Assembly (NCBI GenBank): GCA_030430675.1
Contig: JAUIKU010000023.1
Span: 1-33,879, forward strand
Source of the DNA: Bacteroidia bacterium
Lineage (GTDB): Bacteria > Bacteroidota > Bacteroidia > Cytophagales > Cyclobacteriaceae
Direction of reading: 5' to 3'
DNA length: 33,879 bases
This document shows, in pieces, positions 25,735 through 32,155 of this stretch. Position 1 is the first letter of the stretch; every line of letters starts with the position of its first letter. Below the pieces are notes generated by a model that saw nothing but the letters and a program-made list of their open reading frames with translations, had not been told where the DNA came from and did no database searches. Both the position numbers and the translations under genes were made by a program.

Positions 25735-26667
25735 ATGAAAACCAGAAGAGAAGCCCTCGCAGCAATTGGAATAACCGGTGCCAGTGCTGTATTGCCGAGC
25801 AACGCATATGGCAGTACTACAAGAAAAAAAGATTCGAGCTTTCGTTATTGCCTGAATACCAGTACCATCAGTGGAAAGAGGTTGGGAATCCAGCGATATG
25901 TGGAAATTGCCGGTGAGGCAGGCTACAATGGAATTGAGGTTTGGATCAGGGATTTGAAAGCATACGTTGAGGCGGGCAATTCATTGTCCACCCTGGCAAA
26001 GCTTATTGAGGACCAGGGGTTAAAGGTAGAGGATGCCATCGGGTTTGCTCCCTGGCTGACCGAGGGAGACGAGGGAAAAAAAGTTGGCTTTAAACAGATG
26101 CGGGAAGAGATGCTTATACTTAAAGAAATAGGAGGCACCCGGATTGCAGCACCTCCTGCGGGACTACCCGGTGACAAGCCCCTGGATTTGTTCAAGGCCG
26201 GTGAGCGATACAGGGAATTGCTGGATTTGGGCAGGGAAACGGGAGTGATGCCTCAATTGGAATTTTGGGGTTCTTCTCCTGTGTTGAACCAAATGGGACA
26301 GGTATTATTGATAGCCGCCGTGGCCAATGATCCGGATGCCCGAATTTTACCGGATGTCTACCACCTGTTCCGTGGTGGCTCAGGCTTTGAGAGTCTGAAA
26401 ATGCTCAGTGGCAATTTCATAGAGATTTTCCATATGAACGATTACCCGGGTTCCAAGCCCCGTGAGGAACAAAACGATGGGGACCGGTTATATCCCGGGG
26501 ACGGAGTGGCCCCATTAAAGCAAATTCTTACCGACCTGAAGTCAGGAGGAGGTACCACAGTGCTCTCACTGGAGTTATTCAACCGCGACTACTGGGAAGA
26601 GAACCCCCTGGTGGTGGCACAAACAGGTTTGCAGAAGATGAAGCAGGCAGTGGCACTGGTGAATTAG
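25735..26667 (+). CDS. Tat-exported sugar isomerase/epimerase-like TIM-barrel protein
   Basis: A 310-residue protein of the xylose-isomerase-like TIM-barrel superfamily. The N-terminus MKTRREALAAIGITGASAVL is a twin-arginine signal (TRREAL), so the folded protein is exported. The metal site of isomerases/epimerases is intact: Glu176 in PQLEFWG, Asp207 in LPDVYHLF, His233 in IFHMNDYPG and Glu280 in LSLELF. These enzymes move carbonyl groups or invert carbons of keto sugars, and export to the periplasm is unusual compared with the textbook cytosolic forms. It ends the run that starts with sulfatase 2 and is followed by a hairpin terminator. Dehydratases of the same fold are an alternative function. 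Confidence 0.9.
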   Translation: MKTRREALAAIGITGASAVLPSNAYGSTTRKKDSSFRYCLNTSTISGKRLGIQRYVEIAGEAGYNGIEVWIRDLKAYVEAGNSLSTLAKLIEDQGLKVEDAIGFAPWLTEGDEGKKVGFKQMREEMLILKEIGGTRIAAPPAGLPGDKPLDLFKAGERYRELLDLGRETGVMPQLEFWGSSPVLNQMGQVLLIAAVANDPDARILPDVYHLFRGGSGFESLKMLSGNFIEIFHMNDYPGSKPREEQNDGDRLYPGDGVAPLKQILTDLKSGGGTTVLSLELFNRDYWEENPLVVAQTGLQKMKQAVALVN

Positions 26668-26709
26668 TTGCAGTTGCAAGTGTTAGCAGTACACCACCTG
26701 ATCGAACTG

Positions 26710-26741
26710 TGAAATAGTTAACCCTCCACTATTTCAATTTT
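26710..26741 (+). terminator. hairpin terminator at the end of the sulfatase-led run
   Basis: TGAAATAGT (26710-26718) pairs perfectly with ACTATTTCA (26728-26736) around a 9-base loop, followed by a short T run. It lies 42 bases after the isomerase stop and overlaps the stop codon of the convergent cyclophilin gene. The stem is AT-rich, so efficiency may be moderate. Confidence 0.45.
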
Positions 26742-27155
26742 CTCAATGGCATCTCCCTGACGAATATCATCAATCACTTCCACTCCTTTTACCACTTTGC
26801 CGAACGCAGTATGATTGCGGTCCAGGTGGGCGGTGTTATTGCGGCTGTGACAGATAAAGAATTGAGAGCCTCCGGTATTGCGGCCGGCATGAGCCATTGA
26901 TAAGACACCCCGGTCATGATACTGGTTATCCCCCTCAAGTTCACAATCGATATAATAACCGGGTCCACCGGCCCCGGTACCCTGAGGACAGCCTCCCTGG
27001 ATAACGAAGTCCGGGATCACCCGGTGCCAGGTAAGGCCATCGTAAAATCCTTCTTTTGAAAGTTTCTTGAAATTAGCTACTGTATTGGGAGCATCAGAAT
27101 CGTAGAATTCAACTTCCATGGTGCCCCGGTTGGTGGTAATGATCGCTTTTTCCAT
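26718..27155 (-). CDS. cytosolic cyclophilin-type peptidyl-prolyl isomerase
   Basis: A 145-residue single-domain cyclophilin that speeds cis-trans change at proline bonds. It has no signal peptide and begins [18 protein letters not shown]. The active-site residues are present: Arg45, Phe50 and Gln53 in [13 protein letters not shown], and the family motif [10 protein letters not shown] with NHTAFGKV. Length is short but normal for bacterial cytosolic members. It is a housekeeping gene on the opposite strand to the glycan genes on both sides and has no obvious role in them. The 233 bases upstream of its ATG are filled largely by tandem repeats, so its promoter is not obvious. Confidence 0.96.
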   Translation of the reverse strand: MEKAIITTNRGTMEVEFYDSDAPNTVANFKKLSKEGFYDGLTWHRVIPDFVIQGGCPQGTGAGGPGYYIDCELEGDNQYHDRGVLSMAHAGRNTGGSQFFICHSRNNTAHLDRNHTAFGKVVKGVEVIDDIRQGDAIEKIEIVEG

Positions 27156-27210
27156 TTGTTCCTTGTTTTGCCGGCAAATATAGTGAAATCTTTGGCTATT
27201 GTGCAGCGGG

Positions 27211-27265
27211 TCTGCAGTCTGCAGCCTTCAGCCTTCAGTTGCATTATGCAGTCTTCAGTCTGCAG
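27211..27265. repeat. heptamer array (TCTGCAG/CCTTCAG type)
   Basis: Seven-base units read TCTGCAG twice, CCTTCAG twice, an irregular 13-base piece, then TCTTCAG and TCTGCAG. All share the ending CAG. The array lies between the cyclophilin start and the next gene and contains several PstI-like CTGCAG palindromes. Confidence 0.75.
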
Positions 27266-27292
27266 TGATTTGACCTTACCGCATACAGCACG

Positions 27293-27356
27293 CCACTGCC
27301 CAACTGCCCACTGCCCACCCCCACCGCCCACCACCCACTCTGCCCACCGCCCATTG
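27293..27356. repeat. second heptamer array (CCCACTG/CCCACCG type)
   Basis: A C-rich run built around CCCACTG, CCCACCC, CCCACCA and CCCACCG, mostly in a 7-base period with an occasional inserted base or two. It follows the CAG-type array after 27 bases, so two unrelated repeat words stand side by side in one spacer. It ends 32 bases before the next start codon. Confidence 0.7.
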
Positions 27357-27388
27357 CGGGTTGCAAAACTATTTTTAACTTGTACCAC

Positions 27389-28777
27389 ATGAACAAATTA
27401 TCACGACGATCTTTTATTACCTCTTCCGGTGCAGCATTAGCCACCGGACTGCTCTCATCATGTGCAGCCGATTCAACCAATCAGGGCTTGGCGGCAGAAA
27501 ATCCGGAGTCAGGGCCTGCTGATATCGATCGCCAGAATCGCTCCCATCCGTCACAGGGATTGAGCCGAGAGAACATCACCATTACCGATATAAAGGTTAC
27601 CCCACTTTCCTATGTACACGATGGCGAATATCTGTGGCGCTGCGGTGGACTTTATGTATGGAAAGCCGATGCGGCTCTGGTGCAGGTTTTTACAAATCAG
27701 GGCATTGTGGGCATTGCTGAAGGTAGCCCTTACCGGGGCCCTGACAAATTAAAGGCCTATACCGACCAGTATATTACTCCCATGCTAAAAGGGGCCAATG
27801 TATTTGACGTTGACTTTCTTACCAATAATCAAGGTCACAATCATCTGGCTCAGGGGGCCTGGGCCGGGATCAATAATGCCATTTGGGATATTATAGGAAA
27901 AGCCAAAGGGCAGCCGGTGTACAAGCTGCTCTCCAATGATCCCAACCCCTCCAATAAGGTAAAGATCTATGCCAGTGGAGGGGTGAGTCATGCCTGGTAT
28001 GATCATGGAGATGAGGACCTGATAGCGGAAGCTCTCAGGTACAAAGAAGCTGGATACGACACCTTTAAGTTTCGCAACGGTACCAGCTGGAAATACAGCG
28101 AGTTGACTATGGATCAGTACATTCCTATACTGGAAAGATTGCGGGCTGCGGTGGGACCTGATTTTAAACTGGTAATTGAAAAATTTCCCTGGGAGTATGA
28201 GACCATACTGAATGAATTGTGTCCGGTGTTGGAGGAACTAGGATTCTACTGGTACGAGGAACCAGTACCCTGGAATGATCCTCATGCCCTGGAAAAGCAC
28301 CTGGCCATCAATGAAGCCATGCCTTCGGTGATGGTCTCGGGTGGTGAGAGCTGGTGGAACCGTTACCAGGTTAAACCCTTTGTTGATGCCGGTGCCATGA
28401 ACATAATCCAAACCGATGCCAATCTCAGCGGCATCACTGAAGGCTGGTACATTGGTCAGACCATCCAGGAAGCCGGTCAGCTGTATTGTCCGCACAACTG
28501 GGTAGGAGGGCTCACCACCATTGCCAACATTCACCTGGTGGCAGGGGTGCCCTGCGGTCATATGTGTGAACTGAACCAGACTTACAACCCGCTGAAATGG
28601 GAGATCTTTAAGGAGCCTTATATGATAGAAAATGGGTTATTGACCATTCCCGACCGGCCTGGGTATGGGGTTGAGTTGATCGATGATCTTGAGCAGCGAT
28701 TTCCCTTCGAGCCAGGGCCATATTACAAAACAAACCCGGTATTTGAAGGCCTGGACCTGCCCATCTGGTGGTCCTAG
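27389..28777 (+). CDS. Tat-exported enolase-superfamily sugar acid dehydratase/racemase
   Basis: From the ATG at 27389 (462 residues; a TTG nine bases upstream is the alternative) it starts MNKLSRRSFITSSGAALATG, a clear twin-arginine signal, followed by LLSSC, a lipobox, so it may be a Tat-exported lipoprotein. The rest fits the mandelate racemase/muconate lactonizing group of the enolase superfamily. An N-terminal capping domain is followed by a barrel with Lys in TFKFRNG, metal ligand candidates Glu264 (LVIEKF), Glu290 (WYEEP) and Glu320 (SGGES), and His369 in YCPHNWVGG as catalytic base. Family members dehydrate or epimerise sugar acids. An exported position fits with sugar acids made outside the cytoplasm, for example by the PQQ dehydrogenase at 2426. 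Specific substrate unknown. Confidence 0.9.
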   Translation: MNKLSRRSFITSSGAALATGLLSSCAADSTNQGLAAENPESGPADIDRQNRSHPSQGLSRENITITDIKVTPLSYVHDGEYLWRCGGLYVWKADAALVQVFTNQGIVGIAEGSPYRGPDKLKAYTDQYITPMLKGANVFDVDFLTNNQGHNHLAQGAWAGINNAIWDIIGKAKGQPVYKLLSNDPNPSNKVKIYASGGVSHAWYDHGDEDLIAEALRYKEAGYDTFKFRNGTSWKYSELTMDQYIPILERLRAAVGPDFKLVIEKFPWEYETILNELCPVLEELGFYWYEEPVPWNDPHALEKHLAINEAMPSVMVSGGESWWNRYQVKPFVDAGAMNIIQTDANLSGITEGWYIGQTIQEAGQLYCPHNWVGGLTTIANIHLVAGVPCGHMCELNQTYNPLKWEIFKEPYMIENGLLTIPDRPGYGVELIDDLEQRFPFEPGPYYKTNPVFEGLDLPIWWS

Positions 28778-28805
28778 ATCTAAGGTATTAAATCAAATAT
28801 TTAAG
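28778..28805. repeat. degenerate heptamers in a convergent spacer
   Basis: Units of seven bases starting directly after the enolase-family stop read ATCTAAG, GTATTAA, ATCAAAT and ATTTAAG, followed by ATCT. The stretch fills the 15-base gap to the convergent PIG-L gene and enters its last codons. AGATCT occurs near both ends, so a loose hairpin is possible. Confidence 0.45.
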
Positions 28806-29536
28806 ATCTGTGGGCTGCTGTCCAGGTGAACAAATGCTTCTGCATACTGGCAATTGTTTTCCCGTCCCCGGAAATCCTCCATTTTTCCATGATGCGGAGG
28901 GTAAAAATCCCTCATTTTTTGGCTTTCATGTGCGAAGCAGGCATTGTGTTTATCCGTTCTAACCGATGTAATATCCACATAATTCGTGGGCCTGAAATTC
29001 ATGCTCTGATATCCGGAAACAACTTCATAGTAGTAAAAGGCCGCCTTTCGTTCAGAACCTAACCAGGCATCGTAGGTGAGTAACGAACAATGACGATGAT
29101 CGCGATGGGTATCAACCGGCCAGTGGGTAAATATGGCCTGAGGTTGTACTTCCCTTATAATATCAAGCATCTGCTGATACCAGTGATTATCAACGAGTGT
29201 GGCCCCATCAATCTGGCCCAGAAACAGCGGTGTTGCCTCTAAAATCCTACAGGCCTCTCTTGCTTCCTTTTCCCTGATCTCCGCTGCTTCCTGGTGAGAG
29301 GTACCGGATATTCCCGCCTCTCCTTTGGTCAGATATAGTACAAAAACCTGGTGCCCTTCAAGACTCAGCTTGCGAATGGTACCCCCGGCACCGGTCTCCG
29401 GATCGTCCGGATGACCCCCGGTAACCAGTATTTTCATGGCATCCTGACTTTTATTTTGTCCCTGTAATACACCAGGGGCTATGGCAGCGGTGCCCACTAC
29501 CGCGGATTTTCTTATAAAGGATCTTCGATCAAACAT
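28793..29536 (-). CDS. Tat-exported PIG-L/LmbE-family deacetylase
   Basis: A 247-residue protein starting MFDRRSFIRKSAVVGTAAIA, a twin-arginine signal. The mature part is a PIG-L (LmbE-like) zinc deacetylase, the family that removes acetyl groups from N-acetylglucosamine-containing molecules. The zinc and catalytic motif HPDD is at residues 42-45 (TGGHPDDPETGAGG) and the second motif HRDH at 144-147. It is convergent with the enolase-family gene and divergent from the GH-A-like gene at 29594, with 57 bases between start codons. Exported PIG-L proteins with Tat signals are frequent near sulfatase and glycosidase genes in Bacteroidota (family knowledge). The acyl substrate here is unknown. Confidence 0.93.
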   Translation of the reverse strand: MFDRRSFIRKSAVVGTAAIAPGVLQGQNKSQDAMKILVTGGHPDDPETGAGGTIRKLSLEGHQVFVLYLTKGEAGISGTSHQEAAEIREKEAREACRILEATPLFLGQIDGATLVDNHWYQQMLDIIREVQPQAIFTHWPVDTHRDHRHCSLLTYDAWLGSERKAAFYYYEVVSGYQSMNFRPTNYVDITSVRTDKHNACFAHESQKMRDFYPPHHGKMEDFRGRENNCQYAEAFVHLDSSPQILNI

Positions 29537-29593
29537 ATTTGCATACTTGGTTTATGATGCTAAAGTTGTTTATTTTCAACAAATTATAAAAGA

Positions 29594-31015
29594 TTGAATC
29601 TGCCGATACTTCCAGAGTTATTGATTTCACTGTTCCGATTTAAATTTTTACTAGTGGTTTGGTGGTTTTCCGCTGCTTACAGTTGGGGACAACAGATAGA
29701 AATCACTATCAGTGCCGGTTATCCGCAGTACTGGGCCGTCAACGGAGCGCCCACATTGTTGCTGGGTGGATCGGTTGAAGATAATTTGTTCCAAATACCA
29801 GATCTGGAAAACCATCTGGACTTATTGGTTAGGTCAGGAGGTAACTATGTGCGCAACACCATGTCATCCCGGGATGAGGGCAATGTGTGGCCATTTTATA
29901 TTGATGACAGTACCAGACGCTATGACCTGAACCGTTGGAACGACAGCTACTGGCTTCGTTTTGAAAAATTCCTTATTGAAACCTCCAGAAGGAACATAAT
30001 AGTGCAATTGGAATTATGGGCCACTTTTGATTTTTACCGGGAGAACTGGGAGAAAAATCCCTTTAACCCTGTTAACAATACCAACTACGATAGTAACCGG
30101 GTGGACCTTCCCACCAAAGTTCCCACCCATCCGGTATTTACCGATAATCCGTTTTTCTGGAGTATCCCCGATCAGAAGAACAACATGCGATTATTGTGGT
30201 ACCAGCAACAATATGTAGACAAGGTTTTGTCGTATGCCTTGAAATATGGCAATGTGCTCTATTGTATCGATAATGAGACTTCGGTAACCGCCGCCTGGGG
30301 CAGTTTCTGGGCGGAATACATAAAGAAGAAAGCTGCCGAACAGGGAAAGAAAGCGTACGTTACGGAAATGTGGGACCCGCATGACCTCGATCATATTAGT
30401 CACCGGGAGACTTTCGATCATCCCGAAACCTATGAATTTGTGGAAATTTCACAGAACAATCACCAAAAGGGCCAAAATCACTGGGATAATGGTTTAAAGC
30501 AGCTTCAACGCCTGCAACAACGCGACAACCTGCGCCCGGTAAACAATGTTAAAACCTATGGCAATGACCAGGGACGCCACGGCCATGGCACCCGGAACGG
30601 GATGGAAAGTTTTGTTCGCAGTGTATTCTTTGGATCAGCTGCGGTGCGATTTCACCGGCCTACTTCGGGGTTGGGACTGGGTCCGGAAGCACAGGCGGTG
30701 ATAAAATCTATGCGGGAGCTATCTGATAGGATGGATTTTTTTGAGGCTGTTCCTGAAAACAGCTTGTTGCTGCAACGCGAACCCAATGAAGCTTATTGCC
30801 GGGCGGTATCAGGGGAACAGTATGCAATTTACTTCACCGACGGAGGAGGGATAACCCTGGACGTTTCAGCATTGACCGGGAAAGCCCAAATTCAGTGGCT
30901 GGATGTCATGAACAGTACCTGGTCCAAGCCCGAAGAAATAGAAATAAACGAAGAACCTGAAATTATCCCCCCTGGTAAAGGGCAATTTGTGGCATTGATA
31001 AGTATCAGAAACTAA
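29594..31015 (+). CDS. secreted clan GH-A-like putative glycoside hydrolase
   Basis: A 473-residue protein. The only usable start is the TTG at 29594; upstream the frame is closed at 29561, and no ATG precedes the conserved region. The first 33 residues form a signal peptide (FKFLLVVWWFSAAYSWGQ). A TIM barrel follows, with NGAPTLLLGGSVEDNLFQ at the start. Glu228 in YCIDNETS fits the acid/base on strand 4. No Glu stands in the expected strand-7 segment NNVKTYG; Glu284 in YEFVEIS is the nearest alternative nucleophile. The C-terminal about 90 residues form a small beta domain like the one that follows DUF4038-type barrels. It resembles GH140/DUF4038-type proteins in layout. It precedes the next GH gene by five bases. 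Confidence 0.8.
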   Translation: MNLPILPELLISLFRFKFLLVVWWFSAAYSWGQQIEITISAGYPQYWAVNGAPTLLLGGSVEDNLFQIPDLENHLDLLVRSGGNYVRNTMSSRDEGNVWPFYIDDSTRRYDLNRWNDSYWLRFEKFLIETSRRNIIVQLELWATFDFYRENWEKNPFNPVNNTNYDSNRVDLPTKVPTHPVFTDNPFFWSIPDQKNNMRLLWYQQQYVDKVLSYALKYGNVLYCIDNETSVTAAWGSFWAEYIKKKAAEQGKKAYVTEMWDPHDLDHISHRETFDHPETYEFVEISQNNHQKGQNHWDNGLKQLQRLQQRDNLRPVNNVKTYGNDQGRHGHGTRNGMESFVRSVFFGSAAVRFHRPTSGLGLGPEAQAVIKSMRELSDRMDFFEAVPENSLLLQREPNEAYCRAVSGEQYAIYFTDGGGITLDVSALTGKAQIQWLDVMNSTWSKPEEIEINEEPEIIPPGKGQFVALISIRN

Positions 31016-31020
31016 AATTT

Positions 31021-32103
31021 ATGAGACTCACATTTTCAGTTGTATTAACTGTTGCTATTTGTTTTGAAGGTTTTTGTCAGGAACCTAAAACCATTGTGTC
31101 GATTAAGGAGGACCAGTTTTATATCAATGGAGAGCTTACCTACTCAGGCAGGTATTGGGATGGCAATAAAATAGAGGGTCTGTTGTTCAACTCGCGCATG
31201 GTACAGGGAATTTTTGATGATGCCAATCCGGAAACTGTGGAGCGATTTAAATATCCCGATACCGGAGAATGGGATCCCGATAGAAATACCGATGAATTCG
31301 TGGCGGCCATGAAATCCTGGAGGGACCACGGCATGCTGGCTTTTACTATCAATCTCCAGGGAGGAAGTCCCATGGGTTATGGAAATGAAGGCTGGAGGAA
31401 TTCAGCCTTTAATGAAAAAGGTAAGCTTCAGGGCCCCTACCTGAAAAGGCTCAAGCAGATTCTGGATAAGGCGGATGAGTTGGGAATGGTGGTGATCCTG
31501 GGCTATTTCTACTTTGGACAGGATGAATACTTTGAGGATGAAGCGGCAGTAAAAAGGGCAGCAACTGAAGCTACGGAATGGATATTGAAAAAAGGTTATT
31601 TCAATGTACTTGTTGAGGTTGCCAACGAATGTGACAATAGCGGATATCAACAGGATATTATTAAAGCAGATCGCATTGACGCACTGATAAGACATATTAA
31701 GGGGACACATTACTACAGGAGGCGTCTTTTTGTGGGAGCGAGTTTTAATGGCAACAGTATTCCTACTTCCAATGTGGTCAGGGATTCAGATTTTATCCTG
31801 ATTCACGGCAATGGTGTGAAGGATCCTGCGCGTATAGCCGAAATGGTGGAGCAGACACGCAATGTAGAAGGCTATCGCACCATGCCTATATTGTTTAACG
31901 AAGACGACCATTACGATTTTGATAAGGAGAATTACAACATGAAGGCTGCGATAGAGTCCTATGCATCGTGGGGGTTCTTCGATTTCCGAAGAGAGGGAGA
32001 AGAATTCAAAGAGGGTTTCCAAAGTGTACCTGTGGATTGGACCATTAGTTCGGACAGGAAAAAGGCATTTTTCGGCAAAGTGAAGGAGATTGTTGGCTAT
32101 TAG
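31021..32103 (+). CDS. secreted clan GH-A-like glycoside hydrolase
   Basis: A 360-residue single-domain protein with signal peptide MRLTFSVVLTVAICFEGFCQ. It has a compact TIM barrel. Glu203 in VEVANECDNSG is the likely acid/base at strand 4, and Glu294 in PILFNEDDHYDF the likely nucleophile at strand 7, spaced by 91 residues as in clan GH-A. The start QFYINGELTYSGRYWDG resembles substrate-facing N-terminal strands of cellulase-like proteins. I cannot name the GH family. It starts five bases after the previous stop and is 52 bases ahead of the GH92-like gene, so all three probably share one message. Confidence 0.85.
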   Translation: MRLTFSVVLTVAICFEGFCQEPKTIVSIKEDQFYINGELTYSGRYWDGNKIEGLLFNSRMVQGIFDDANPETVERFKYPDTGEWDPDRNTDEFVAAMKSWRDHGMLAFTINLQGGSPMGYGNEGWRNSAFNEKGKLQGPYLKRLKQILDKADELGMVVILGYFYFGQDEYFEDEAAVKRAATEATEWILKKGYFNVLVEVANECDNSGYQQDIIKADRIDALIRHIKGTHYYRRRLFVGASFNGNSIPTSNVVRDSDFILIHGNGVKDPARIAEMVEQTRNVEGYRTMPILFNEDDHYDFDKENYNMKAAIESYASWGFFDFRREGEEFKEGFQSVPVDWTISSDRKKAFFGKVKEIVGY

Positions 32104-32155
32104 TTTAATCAAAGATTCTAGCGGTCGGCCTTAGGCAGCACCTGATCCAATTCTG

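Noticed and set aside
27211-27356. Possible CRISPR array
   Set aside because: Units are 7 bases and contiguous, with no 25-40 base repeats separated by unique spacers and no cas genes nearby.
27077-27480. Minus-strand frames across the spacer before the enolase-family gene
   Set aside because: Their translations are mostly repeat-encoded Gly/Trp/Val-rich strings produced by the C-rich array, a sign of non-coding tandem sequence.
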